Assembly (NCBI RefSeq): GCF_014190915.1
Contig: NZ_JACHVU010000016.1
Coordinates: forward strand, 1 to 64,000
Source: Mycolicibacterium iranicum
Lineage (GTDB): Bacteria; Actinomycetota; Actinomycetes; Mycobacteriales; Mycobacteriaceae
Reading direction: 5' to 3'
DNA: 64,000 bases
The position numbers and the translations under genes were made by a program. The number at the start of each line of letters is the position of its first letter. Position 1 is the first letter of the stretch. Below are positions 9,348-18,629 of this stretch, piece by piece. The notes beneath the pieces were generated by a model that was not told the DNA's origin, did not search any database, and worked only from the letters and a program-made list of their open reading frames with translations.

Positions 9348-10127
9348 TCAGTGGTCGTCGTGCTCCAGCTCCATCGACTGGCTGAAGTACAGGATCGTCA
9401 GCAGCGAGAAGATGAAGGCCTGGATCAGGCCGACGAACAGGTCGAACGTCTTCCAGACCGCGTTCGGGAGCCACTGGATGTACCAGGGGAACATCGCGAT
9501 CAAGGCGACCAGGATGCCGCCGGCGAAGATGTTGCCGAAGAGTCGCAGTGCCAGCGAGATCGGCTTGGCGAGTTCCTCGACGATGTTGATCGGTGCGAGG
9601 AAGGCGACGTGGCCCTTCACGACCTTGATCGGGTGGCCGATGATGCCGCGGCGCCAGATGCCGGCGGCGTGGTAGCAGATGAACACGAACAGGGCGAGGG
9701 CCAGCACGAAGTTGATGTCGGAGGCCGGCGCCTTGTAGAGCTCGGCGGCTGCCCCGTCGGCCCCGCCGTACTGCAGCGGGAACACCGCGAGCCAGTTGGA
9801 GATCAGGATGAACACGAAGATGGTCACCGCCAGAGGCAGCACGAACGGCGCCACCTTCATGCCGATGGCCTGCTCGATCTGCTGGCGCATCTGGATGGTC
9901 AGCGCCTCCCAGAACAGCTGCACGCCTCCGGGCACGCCGGTGGCGGTCACCTTGGACTTCAGGTAGAAGGCCAGGCCGATGACGATCACCGCGGTGATGG
10001 CGGTGGCGAGGATGGTGTCCCCGTTGAACGTCATACCGAACAGCTCGAATACCAGCGTGTGATGCCCGACGTGGATCGGGGCACCACCTTCCTCGGCGGC
10101 GAGGACAGTCTCGAACATCTGCGTCAT
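9348..10127 (-). CDS. atpB: ATP synthase Fo subunit a
   Basis: Integral membrane proton-channel subunit a, 259 residues with five to six hydrophobic segments. The essential Arg lies in PISLALRLFGNIFAGG, and the C-terminal helix LFVGLIQAFIFSLLTILYFS is conserved. Followed by atpE after 87 bases. A start a few codons further in (at LAAEEGG) cannot be excluded; the annotated ATG is preceded by little Shine-Dalgarno character. Confidence 0.97.
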   Translation of the reverse strand: MTQMFETVLAAEEGGAPIHVGHHTLVFELFGMTFNGDTILATAITAVIVIGLAFYLKSKVTATGVPGGVQLFWEALTIQMRQQIEQAIGMKVAPFVLPLAVTIFVFILISNWLAVFPLQYGGADGAAAELYKAPASDINFVLALALFVFICYHAAGIWRRGIIGHPIKVVKGHVAFLAPINIVEELAKPISLALRLFGNIFAGGILVALIAMFPWYIQWLPNAVWKTFDLFVGLIQAFIFSLLTILYFSQSMELEHDDH

Positions 10128-10137
10128 TGGGGTTAGC

Positions 10138-10584
10138 TCAATCCTTCGCTTCCGTGTCTGCCACGTTGAGCCCCTCGCTGCGAATCTTGCGCAGCACCGG
10201 GATGCTGGTGCTCATGACCAGCAACGCCTGGAAAATCGCGAGCCCGAAGAGCACCGCGAGGCCGCCGTTGCCCCTGAAGATGAAGGCGACGGTCAGCGCG
10301 AGCGCGGTGATGACGAGCAGGCGGGTGGCCGAGTTCAGCGCCATCTTCTTCTTCAGCGGATGATCGTCGGCGGTGATGCTCTCGACCGCACGGCGCACCA
10401 GGAGGGCGTTGATCAGGCCGAGTCCGAGGCCGAGTCCGAAGAATGCTCCGTAGAGGACGTTGCCTCCGAATGCGGCCGCCACCATCGCGAGGGCGGTCAG
10501 GGCAACGCACACGATGAACAGGCGCACAGGCCTGAAAGCAACGGACGGAAACACCAACGGCGCGTCTTGCGCTGGCGTCGTCAC
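10138..10584 (-). CDS. atpI: AtpI-like membrane protein at head of atp operon
   Basis: First gene of the ATP synthase cluster, 148 residues with four hydrophobic segments (about 22-40, 43-62, 88-106, 110-128). It corresponds to Rv1303 and to the loosely conserved AtpI/UncI family, thought to assist c-ring assembly or Mg2+ supply. The stop is 10 bases before atpB. Sequence conservation in this family is poor, so the identification depends on topology and position. Confidence 0.8.
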   Translation of the reverse strand: MTTPAQDAPLVFPSVAFRPVRLFIVCVALTALAMVAAAFGGNVLYGAFFGLGLGLGLINALLVRRAVESITADDHPLKKKMALNSATRLLVITALALTVAFIFRGNGGLAVLFGLAIFQALLVMSTSIPVLRKIRSEGLNVADTEAKD

Positions 10585-10849
10585 TGCTTCACCTCAATCC
10601 CGCGGTCGTTATCTGGGGACTTCCCCCGATGATCCTGTGCGTGGCGCCCGTAGCGTATCGGAGGGCGTCGCGCGCGCTGGAATCACCCAAGGGGCAGCTC
10701 CCTGTTTCGGTCAAAATGTCGGTCGTTGTTCCGCTTCGGACGGCGCCTGAATCGAGGGCACCGAACGAACCGGGGGCCGGCAACCCGCGAGGTCTTTTCG
10801 GGTTCTCACCGAACCCTAACACATGGTGAGGGCCACAAAAGAGGGCCTA
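10585..10849. other. Intergenic region upstream of the atp operon
   Basis: This 265-base gap between wecA and atpI should contain the atp promoter, but no convincing -35/-10 pair was found. A minus-strand TTGACC occurs at about 10714-10709 without a clear -10 partner. An inverted repeat GGGTTC-N5-GAACCC spans 10800-10816, just after the wecA stop, and may act as a weak terminator hairpin (no T run). Short ORFs here have no support. Confidence 0.5.
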
Positions 10850-12049
10850 CTACTTTTTGTCGTATATCTCGTCGGAAGCGCCGTTTCGGCGTCTCAACAG
10901 CGGGATCAGTGTCACCACGACGGCGACGACGATCGCGCCGGCCATGACCGCCGCGGTGTGCCGGGGGTCGAAGAAGATCGTGCTGGCGGCACCGAGCGCG
11001 ACGATCCCCACCCACAGGTAGATCAGCAGGACGACCCGCCGGTGTGAATGGCCGATCTCCAGGAGCCGGTGGTGCAGATGCATCTTGTCGGGGCTGAACG
11101 GGCTGAGCCCTTTGCGCGTGCGACGGATGATCGCGAGCAGCATGTCCAGCGCCGGCACGAACACGACGGCGACCACCAGCAGGAACGGCGACAGCAGTGC
11201 GAACACGTCGCGGGCTCCGTAGGCGGTCTGCGAGATGGGGCCCGCCGCGGTGGTGGACGCGGCGGCCAGCATCAGGCCGATCAGCATGGACCCGGAATCG
11301 CCCATGAAGATCCGGGCCTTGTGGAAGTTGTGCGGCAGGAATCCCAGGCACGCGCCGGCCAGGACGACGGAGATGACGGCCGGCGGGTAGAACAGCACGT
11401 CACCGCCGTGGTCACGCAGCAGCCCGACCGAGAAGATACAGATCGCCGACGCCGTGATCAGGCCCAGCCCGGCGGCGAGGCCGTCGAGGCCGTCGACGAA
11501 GTTCATCGAGTTCACCAGGGCGACGGTGAAGGCCAGCGTCAGCAGGATCGACGCCACCTGATCCAGCACGATGGTGCCGACGCCGCCGATCGGGATGTAG
11601 AGGACGCTCCACGCCACACCCATCGTCACGAGGACGCTGGCCGCGGTGATCTGCCCGGCGAACTTGGTGAGCGCGTCGAGGCCCCAACGGTCGTCGATGA
11701 GTCCGACGACCATGATCAGGCCACCGGCGACGACGACCGCCGGGAGGCCCGAGGAGTACACGAACCCGCGTGTCAGGGCTGGCAGCTGGGAGGCGAGCAG
11801 GACGGCCGCCACCACGCCGATGTACATCGCGAGCCCACCCATGCGCGGGATGGGCTGCAGGTGGACGTCGCGTTCGCGCGGGTAGGCGACGGCGCCCCAC
11901 TTGATGGCGACGACGCGTACCCAGCCGGTGGCCGCGTACGTGATGATCGCCGCGGTGAGGCCGACCAGCGCGAGCTCACGCAACGGCACACCGGCGCCGC
12001 GGTCGGACAGCGCCAGCAGGGTTTCCAGGTGCACGGTCTGCCCGCTCAC
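10850..12049 (-). CDS. wecA: WecA-type polyprenyl-phosphate GlcNAc-1-phosphate transferase
   Basis: Membrane enzyme moving GlcNAc-1-P from UDP-GlcNAc to decaprenyl phosphate, which starts the linker that joins arabinogalactan to peptidoglycan. The 399-residue protein has about eleven hydrophobic segments, the acidic motif NFVDGLDGLAAGLG and the cytoplasmic MGDSGSM and DKMHLHHRLL motifs of the family. Equivalent to Rv1302 (rfe). The GTG at 12049 overlaps the sua5 stop as GTGA, which argues for coupling; a GTG five codons later is an alternative. Confidence 0.95.
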   Translation of the reverse strand: MSGQTVHLETLLALSDRGAGVPLRELALVGLTAAIITYAATGWVRVVAIKWGAVAYPRERDVHLQPIPRMGGLAMYIGVVAAVLLASQLPALTRGFVYSSGLPAVVVAGGLIMVVGLIDDRWGLDALTKFAGQITAASVLVTMGVAWSVLYIPIGGVGTIVLDQVASILLTLAFTVALVNSMNFVDGLDGLAAGLGLITASAICIFSVGLLRDHGGDVLFYPPAVISVVLAGACLGFLPHNFHKARIFMGDSGSMLIGLMLAAASTTAAGPISQTAYGARDVFALLSPFLLVVAVVFVPALDMLLAIIRRTRKGLSPFSPDKMHLHHRLLEIGHSHRRVVLLIYLWVGIVALGAASTIFFDPRHTAAVMAGAIVVAVVVTLIPLLRRRNGASDEIYDKK

Positions 12050-12708
12050 TCGGTCTGCGCGGTGAGGGTCACCGCCTCCACACCCAGCACCTCGGCGATC
12101 GCGTCGACCGTCACCGGGCCCTGGCGCAGCACCCTGGGGTGGGCGCCGGTCAGGTCGACGATCGTCGATGCGGCCTGCTGTTCGGCCGGGCCGCCGTCGA
12201 GGTAGACCTCGACGAGGTCGCCCAGTTGCTCGCGGGCCTGTGCGGCGGTCACGGCGGCGGGCCGGCCGGAGATGTTCGCGCTGGAGACCGCCATCGGGCC
12301 CACCTCGCGGAGAAGCTCGATGGCCACCGGATGCAGTGGCATCCGCAGCATCACCGTGCCGTTCGCGTCGCCGAGGTCCCACTGCAGCGACGGCGCCTGG
12401 CGGACCACCAGACTGAGCGCCCCCGGCCAGAACGCGCGGATGAGCTCCTTGGCACTGTTGGGGACCGTGTAGACGAGCCCCTGGATCGTGTGCCAGGACC
12501 CGACGAGCACCGGGACGGGCATGTCGCGTCCGCGGCCCTTGGCGGCCAGCAGCGCGGCGACGGCCTCGCCGTCGAACGCGTCGGCGCCGATGCCGTAGAC
12601 GGTGTCGGTCGGCATCACGACGAGCCGGCCTCCCTTCAGGGCGCTGATCGCCGACGCGATGCCGGTTTCGCGCTGCCCGGGGTCCGAGCAGTCGAACATC
12701 TCGGTCAT
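12046..12708 (-). CDS. L-threonylcarbamoyladenylate synthase (Sua5/YwlC/TsaC family)
   Basis: Makes threonylcarbamoyl-AMP from Thr, bicarbonate and ATP for t6A37 modification of ANN-decoding tRNAs. At 220 residues it consists of a YrdC domain, with GGRLVVMPTDTVYGIGADAF near the N-terminus and SSANISGRPA near residue 150. It matches Rv1301. It lies between prmC (33 bases) and wecA (4-base overlap), in a translation-related cluster. Confidence 0.94.
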   Translation of the reverse strand: MTEMFDCSDPGQRETGIASAISALKGGRLVVMPTDTVYGIGADAFDGEAVAALLAAKGRGRDMPVPVLVGSWHTIQGLVYTVPNSAKELIRAFWPGALSLVVRQAPSLQWDLGDANGTVMLRMPLHPVAIELLREVGPMAVSSANISGRPAAVTAAQAREQLGDLVEVYLDGGPAEQQAASTIVDLTGAHPRVLRQGPVTVDAIAEVLGVEAVTLTAQTE

Positions 12709-12741
12709 TCGCGATCTCGCACGTTCACGATGGTCAGCCTC

Positions 12742-13592
12742 TCACCCGGTCCGTACCGCGGTCACGAAGCGTGCACGGCCGGCGAGGTCGTGTCGTGCCG
12801 TGACGTCGACGAAGGCGCCGGAGCGTACGAAGCTGTCCACGGTGCGGTCCGACGTCGTGTCGTCGTGCTCGACGGCGCACCCTCCCCCCGGCCGCAGCAG
12901 TCGCGCCGCGACTCCGACGAGCCGGTCGATCACGGCCATCCCGTCGGGCCCGCCGAACAGTGCGTGGGCGGGGTCATGGTCGGCAACTTCGGGTTCCAGC
13001 TGCGCGCTCTCGGGAATGTAGGGCGGGTTGGAGACCACGAGGTCCACTGTGCTGTCGAGCTCGGTGAGCAGGTCCGGCGCGGTGGCGTCGGCACGGATCA
13101 CCTCCACCGGACTGCCGACGGCGTTGCGCCGCGCGTAGGCCAGGGCCTCCTCGGAGTCGTCCACCGCGATCACCCGCGCTGTGGGGAACGCGCTCGCCAA
13201 CGCCAGCGCCAGCGCCCCCGACCCGGTGCACAGGTCGACGATCACTGGGTCACCCGAAAGTGGTTGCGCGAGAGCCCATTCGAGCAGAGATTCGGTCTCG
13301 GGACGCGGGATGAACACCCCCGGGCCGACATGTACGGTCAGCGGACCGAAGGCCGCGGTGCCGGTGAGATGCTGCAGCGGGACGCGCGCGGCGCGCCGGG
13401 AGATCAGGTCGTCGTATGCAGCGACGAACGCCGCGTCGGCGTCGGCGAACGCGACCCGGCCCCGCTCGATGCCCAGTACGTGCGCGGCGAGCAGCTCAGC
13501 GTCGACACGCGGCGATCCGACCCCCGCGGCAGCCAGCACCTCAGCGGCGTCATGGATCACCTGCCGCATCGTCGTGGGCCGGTCGGCGACGG

Positions 13593-13596
<4 letters not shown>
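12742..13596 (-). CDS. prmC: Release factor glutamine methyltransferase PrmC
   Basis: Methylates the Gln of the GGQ loop of release factors using S-adenosylmethionine. The 284-residue protein has the N-terminal helical substrate domain, the SAM-binding motif VDLCTGSGALALALA (about 120-134), and the catalytic VVSNPPYIP. The GTG start at 13596 overlaps the stop of prfA, which encodes its substrate, in a GTGA arrangement. Equivalent to Rv1300 (hemK). Confidence 0.97.
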
Positions 13597-14666
<1,070 letters not shown>

Positions 14667-14701
14667 CTCGCCTCCTTTGCTGCTCTACCCAGATGCGCGA
14701 A

Positions 14702-14743
14702 ACGGCGCCCGGCCTGCACGCGGAGCGGCAGAGCGGGCGCCGT
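14702..14743. terminator. Hairpin between rpmE and prfA
   Basis: A perfect 10-bp inverted repeat, ACGGCGCCCG (14702-14711) and CGGGCGCCGT (14734-14743), encloses 22 bases. It starts 8 bases after the rpmE stop. There is no T run, so it may be an RNA stability or attenuation structure between two translation genes rather than a full terminator. Confidence 0.45.
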
Positions 14744-14751
14744 GGCAACAG

Positions 14752-14964
14752 TTATTTGCTGCGCTTGCCGTAGCGCTTCTCGAAGCGCGCGACGCGGCCG
14801 CCGCTGTCGAGGATCTTCTGCTTGCCGGTGTAGAACGGGTGGCACTGCGAGCAGACCTCGACGGTGATGTTGCCGCTCTTCTTGGTGCTGCGGGTGGTGA
14901 AGCTGGCACCACAGCCGCACAGCACGGTGGTCTCTACGTAGTCAGGGTGAATGCCTGTTTTCAT
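14752..14964 (-). CDS. rpmE: 50S ribosomal protein L31, zinc-binding type
   Basis: Small ribosomal protein of the central protuberance and subunit bridge, 70 residues. Four Cys residues (C16, C18, C38, C41 in CGCG and CSQC) form the zinc site, so this is the zinc-containing L31 that is swapped for a Cys-free paralogue under zinc limitation. GKQKILDSGGRVARFEKRYG is the conserved C-terminus. Followed by prfA. Confidence 0.98.
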   Translation of the reverse strand: MKTGIHPDYVETTVLCGCGASFTTRSTKKSGNITVEVCSQCHPFYTGKQKILDSGGRVARFEKRYGKRSK

Positions 14965-15058
14965 TGGGTCCTCTTCGATCGTGGGATCCGGGTCGCCCTC
15001 CCGCCCGACATGTTCGGGTGGAAGCGTGCGGCGTGAACCGGAACCGAGGTGACGGCAC

Positions 15059-15090
15059 CCGGCCGGAGGCCGGAAGGCTGGCCCAGATTA
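15059..15090 (-). promoter_or_regulatory. rpmE promoter -10 and 5' leader hairpin
   Basis: Minus-strand TAATCT (15090-15085) is a good -10; the -35 is poor. Just downstream, CCGGCC-GGA-GGCCGG (15059-15073) forms a compact hairpin at the predicted 5' end of the roughly 110-base rpmE leader. The hairpin could instead terminate the acyl-CoA synthetase transcript, whose stop is at 15135. No clear Zur box was found. Confidence 0.4.
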
Positions 15091-15134
15091 TGCCAGGTCA
15101 ACCACCAACAGCCTAAACGCGCATCCCGTGACAG

Positions 15135-16745
15135 CTATTCCGCGCCGGCGGCGGTGTGGGACACCTCGACATAGGACCGGCCCTCGCGTTTCCACAACGT
15201 CCGGCCCGCCGGGTCGGTGCCCATGGCGACGAGTTCGCGCTTGAGCACCTTGTTGGTCGCGGTGCTGGGCAGCGCATCGGCGATCCACACGTGGCGCGGC
15301 CACGCCTTGGGTGACAGATCCGGTTGCGCGGCCAGGAACCGGCCGAACTCCTCGGGGGTCAGGGTGGCGTCGTCCTGCAGCACGATCGCGGCCATCACCT
15401 GGTCGCCGACGTGCTCGTCGGGCACCGGGTAGACGGCGACGGTGCTGACCGCGGGCAGCCGGATCAGAATCCGCTCGATCGGCGCCGAGGTCATGTTCTC
15501 GCCGTCCACGCGCATCCAGTCGGCGGTGCGGCCGGCGAGGTAGATCCAGCCGTCGGCGTCCCGGTAGGCCAGATCACCGGTCCAGAACATGCCGTGGCGC
15601 ATCCGCTCGTCCGTGGCCCCCGGGTCGTTGTAATAGCCGGCGAACATGCCGGCTCCCTGGGTGTTGACCAGTTCGCCGATGGCGTCGTCCCCGTTGGTCA
15701 GCGCGCCGGCCTCGTCGAACTCGGCCACGGCACATTCGTTGAGCGTCTCGGAGTCGTAGATGGCGACCCCGGGAAAACCCTTGCCGATGGAGCCGGCCGG
15801 GCAGCCGTCCTCACGCGTGACGGTCACCGCGTTCTCGGTGGAGCCGAAACCGTCCCAGACCTCACAGCCGAACCGCCGGGCGAACTCTGCGATGTCGCGG
15901 TCGCTGGCCTCGTTTCCGAACGCCACACGCAACGGGTTCTCGATGTCGTCCGGTTTCTCCGGTCCAGCCAGGATGTAGGCCAGGGGCTTGCCGACGTAGT
16001 TCATGTAGGTGGCGCCGTACCGGCGGATGTCGTCGAGGAAGCCCGACGCCGTGAACTGGGCGGGCGCCATCGCGGCACCGGAGTTCAGGGCCACGGACCA
16101 GCCCGCCAGCACGGCGTTGCTGTGGAACAGCGGCATCGAGAGGTAGCAGACGTCGTCGGGGGTCAGCGCGTAGCGGCCCGCCAGCGCCGCGCCGGCCAGC
16201 AGCACCATGGCGTGCATCATCTTGACGGCCTTAGGGTCGCCGCTGGTGCCCGAGGTGAAGATCAGCATGTAGGTGTCTGTCGCCGACACCTCCCGGTAGG
16301 GCGTGAGCTCCCCCGCCCCGTCGAGAAGTTCTTTCCACTCAGGGCTGCCGACCACGAGCACGGTCGTATCCGCGAGGTCGAGCCCGTCGAGCAGTCCCCG
16401 GTGCGTCTCGTCGGTGACGACGATCTGGCAGTCCGCCCGGCGGATGTCGCGGGCGAGGGCCTCTCCGCGGCGGGTGTTGTTGATGCCGCACACCACGTAG
16501 CCACCCAGACCGGCCGCAGCCATCGCGGTGAGCATGTCGGGAGTGTTGCCCAGCAGCACACCGACGTGGAGCGGACGCCGGGAGTCGGCCGCGCCGATCA
16601 GGGCCGCGGCCTGGGTTCCGGCCTCGTCGAGGTGTTCACGCCACGTCCACGTCCGGTCGTGGTACTTCATCGCGATGCCCTCGTCGCCCGCACGCTCCCG
16701 CAGGAGCTGCTGAACTGTCTCGGCCAACCCGCCCGCCTTCCCCAT
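15135..16745 (-). CDS. FadD-type acyl-CoA synthetase (FadD1/FadD17-like)
   Basis: AMP-forming ligase activating a fatty or other carboxylic acid to its CoA ester. The 536-residue protein has the phosphate-binding loop MLIFTSGTSGDPKAVK (about 165-180), the aryl/acyl motif DGFGSTE, the hinge WMRVDGENM and the C-terminal catalytic Lys in ATNKVLKREL. The SMPLFHSNAVLAGW stretch resembles M. tuberculosis FadD17 and FadD1. The ATG at 16745 gives the expected N-terminus; upstream codons in the frame run into the divergent TetR gene. Substrate unknown; control by the divergent TetR regulator is likely. Confidence 0.9.
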   Translation of the reverse strand: MGKAGGLAETVQQLLRERAGDEGIAMKYHDRTWTWREHLDEAGTQAAALIGAADSRRPLHVGVLLGNTPDMLTAMAAAGLGGYVVCGINNTRRGEALARDIRRADCQIVVTDETHRGLLDGLDLADTTVLVVGSPEWKELLDGAGELTPYREVSATDTYMLIFTSGTSGDPKAVKMMHAMVLLAGAALAGRYALTPDDVCYLSMPLFHSNAVLAGWSVALNSGAAMAPAQFTASGFLDDIRRYGATYMNYVGKPLAYILAGPEKPDDIENPLRVAFGNEASDRDIAEFARRFGCEVWDGFGSTENAVTVTREDGCPAGSIGKGFPGVAIYDSETLNECAVAEFDEAGALTNGDDAIGELVNTQGAGMFAGYYNDPGATDERMRHGMFWTGDLAYRDADGWIYLAGRTADWMRVDGENMTSAPIERILIRLPAVSTVAVYPVPDEHVGDQVMAAIVLQDDATLTPEEFGRFLAAQPDLSPKAWPRHVWIADALPSTATNKVLKRELVAMGTDPAGRTLWKREGRSYVEVSHTAAGAE

Positions 16746-16827
16746 AGTGAACAGATTCGGACATGTGTCTACTACCCGAGTCCGCGAAGCGTACCTCAGC
16801 CCAGACGAGCACTTCATTTGCGAAGAT

Positions 16828-17514
16828 ATGTCGATGAGCGTGGGCGCCGTTGCCAATCCAGTGCCGAATACCTCGGCTGATCCGGGAGCTGACCCGGGAG
16901 CCGACCCGGCGACGAAGCCCGGGAGCCGATCCGTGCGGGATCGGTTGATCGACGCGGCGGAACAGTGCCTGACCGCGAAGGGGATCCGCGCCACCACGGT
17001 GTCCGAGGTCGCCGAGGTGGCCGGGGTGAGCCGTGGCTGGCTCTACCGTCACTTCCCGGACAAGTCCGAGCTGCTCGGGGCAGCCATCGTCCGCCTCAAC
17101 GACGCATTCTGGACCGAATCGCGGACGCGACTGGATGGGCTGACGCGGCTCGACGAACAGATCGCCGCCGGAGTGGCGCTCGCGCGCAGAGAGTCCGAAA
17201 CCCCCGGCGCACTGGTGCTCAAGCTCCGCCAGGAAGAACCCGAGGCGTTCACGGCCTGCGTCGGACTGGGCGTGCGCGGGTTGATCCCGGAAATCGCCGC
17301 GTTCTGGGAGTCCTACATCCAAGCGGCCGTGGACCGCGGAGAAATCCACCCCGGCACCGACCGCGCCGAGGCCGCGGAGTGGATCGCGCGGATCATGATG
17401 AGCCTGGCCACCGTTCCCGGCGAGCAGTGCGACGTCGACGATCACGGCTCGGTGCTGCGCCATGCGCGCCGCTACATCGTGGCCGCGCTGCGCAGCGATC
17501 CGTCCGGCAGCTGA
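16828..17514 (+). CDS. TetR-family transcriptional regulator
   Basis: Probable repressor of 228 residues. After a low-complexity N-terminal tail with repeated GADP units, residues about 35-80 form the TetR helix-turn-helix (TVSEVAEVAGVSRGWLYRHF). The C-terminal ligand domain is not assignable by eye. It is divergent from the acyl-CoA synthetase gene with an 82-base shared promoter region, so an acyl-CoA ligand is a reasonable guess. The ATG at 16828 was chosen; two codons later another ATG is possible. Its TGA abuts the convergent stop of the next gene with no base between (TGATCA). Confidence 0.88.
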   Translation: MSMSVGAVANPVPNTSADPGADPGADPATKPGSRSVRDRLIDAAEQCLTAKGIRATTVSEVAEVAGVSRGWLYRHFPDKSELLGAAIVRLNDAFWTESRTRLDGLTRLDEQIAAGVALARRESETPGALVLKLRQEEPEAFTACVGLGVRGLIPEIAAFWESYIQAAVDRGEIHPGTDRAEAAEWIARIMMSLATVPGEQCDVDDHGSVLRHARRYIVAALRSDPSGS

Positions 17515-18114
17515 TCACGGCGTGAGCGTGACGGCGGAGCGTCGCCCTGTCATGGCCATCAACAGGTCGGCGATCGGAGCGGCCACCTCACGCCCGTCCC
17601 CGACCGCGAAGTCGACGTCGGTTGCCACCAACCTGATTGGGCCGAACCGCTTCCGGGCGTGAAACGGAAACCCCATCGCCCACACGCGCTGCGCGGACAC
17701 CGCGGCGTCCTCGACCGGCATCGGCGAGTCGATGCCCAACGGAACGCAGATGTCCTGGGTGTGCACGAGGACGTCGGTGAGCGGTTCGATCTCTGTGGTG
17801 CCGGGTGGATGACGCCGGGATCCGGCCATCGCACGGAGATCCGTCGCGATCTGGGCCGGCGAACGCGCGTCCGTGACGGCCATGCGATGGATGGCGGCGT
17901 TGAAGCGAAATCCGCTGCGGGCAGCGGCCGTCAGCAAGCGCGGCATGCCGATTCCGGAGTGCGTCACGTGCGCGGCCACATGTCGCACCGTCCATCCGGC
18001 GCACAGCGACGGGGTGTCCCACACCCCCGCGCCGCGCGCATCGATGCGTTCGACGAGGTCGGCCAACTCGTCGCGTCGGCGGTCGATGTGCTCCCACACG
18101 GTGTCGTGGTCCAT
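17515..18114 (-). CDS. Maleylpyruvate isomerase family mycothiol-dependent-like protein
   Basis: A 199-residue protein of the DinB-like four-helix fold. The N-terminal part (WDTPSLCAGWTVRHVAAHVTH, about 33-53) is the MDMPI_N signature with a metal-binding His; DVLVHTQDI near residue 117 supplies another His typical of the family. Such proteins are mycothiol-dependent transferases or isomerases in actinobacteria, but the reaction here is unknown. It is preceded by GGAGG and divergent from a MarR regulator that probably controls it. Confidence 0.82.
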   Translation of the reverse strand: MDHDTVWEHIDRRRDELADLVERIDARGAGVWDTPSLCAGWTVRHVAAHVTHSGIGMPRLLTAAARSGFRFNAAIHRMAVTDARSPAQIATDLRAMAGSRRHPPGTTEIEPLTDVLVHTQDICVPLGIDSPMPVEDAAVSAQRVWAMGFPFHARKRFGPIRLVATDVDFAVGDGREVAAPIADLLMAMTGRRSAVTLTP

Positions 18115-18132
18115 CCCTGCCTCCGAGGCGTT

Positions 18133-18180
18133 TAGTCAGCTTTCCTGACGAAATATAGTCAGGTCCCCGTACTAAAGTCA
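18133..18180. promoter_or_regulatory. Repeated operator candidate between MDMPI-like gene and marR
   Basis: TAGTCAG (18133-18139), its inverted partner CTGAC (18145-18149), a second TAGTCAGG (18156-18163) and TAAAGTCA (18173-18180) lie in the 70-base divergent gap. TAAAGT (18173-18178) is also the -10 of the marR gene, 6 bases before its ATG, and minus-strand TATATT (18157-18152) is a -10 for the other gene. Repeats overlapping both promoters fit autorepression by the MarR protein. Confidence 0.55.
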
Positions 18181-18184
18181 AGGC

Positions 18185-18619
18185 ATGGACGACCAGCCGA
18201 ATACCGCGGTGTTGATGTTCATCGCCCACCGCGACGTGGAGAGCCGGGTGATGGCGGCGCTCGCAGAATCGGGCGCCGAGGATCTGACCATCGCCCAGTC
18301 ACGGCTGATGCAACGCCTGGACCCGGGCGGGATGCGTCTGACCGACCTGGCCGAACAGGCCCGCGTGACCAAGCAGACCGCGGGCGCCCTCGTCGACCAA
18401 CTGGAGCGCGCCGGCTACGTGACGCGCCGACCCGACCCCACCGACGCCCGCGCACGGCTGGTCACCCTCAGCGACACGGGCGTCGAGGTGTGCCGACGCG
18501 CAGGCGCCGAAGTACAGCGTGTCGAGGTCCGATGGCGAGAACACCTGGGTGACACAGCGTTCGACGCGATGCGCGCCGCGCTGATCTCACTTCGCGAGAT
18601 CACCGACCCGTATCGGTGA
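18185..18619 (+). CDS. MarR-family transcriptional regulator
   Basis: Winged-helix regulator of 144 residues. The helix-turn-helix covers about residues 50-75 (MRLTDLAEQARVTKQTAGAL) and the wing has the typical DPTDARARLVTLSDTG motif. MarR proteins usually sense phenolics or oxidants and repress a divergent detoxification gene; here that partner is the mycothiol-dependent-like enzyme. Probably leaderless, with TAAAGT 6 bases before the ATG. It converges on rho with 10 bases between stops. Confidence 0.92.
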   Translation: MDDQPNTAVLMFIAHRDVESRVMAALAESGAEDLTIAQSRLMQRLDPGGMRLTDLAEQARVTKQTAGALVDQLERAGYVTRRPDPTDARARLVTLSDTGVEVCRRAGAEVQRVEVRWREHLGDTAFDAMRAALISLREITDPYR

Positions 18620-18629
18620 CCGCAGCCGC

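Noticed and set aside
10589..10822. Short ORFs in the wecA-atpI gap
   Set aside because: No ribosome site, no recognisable composition or family; likely promoter region.
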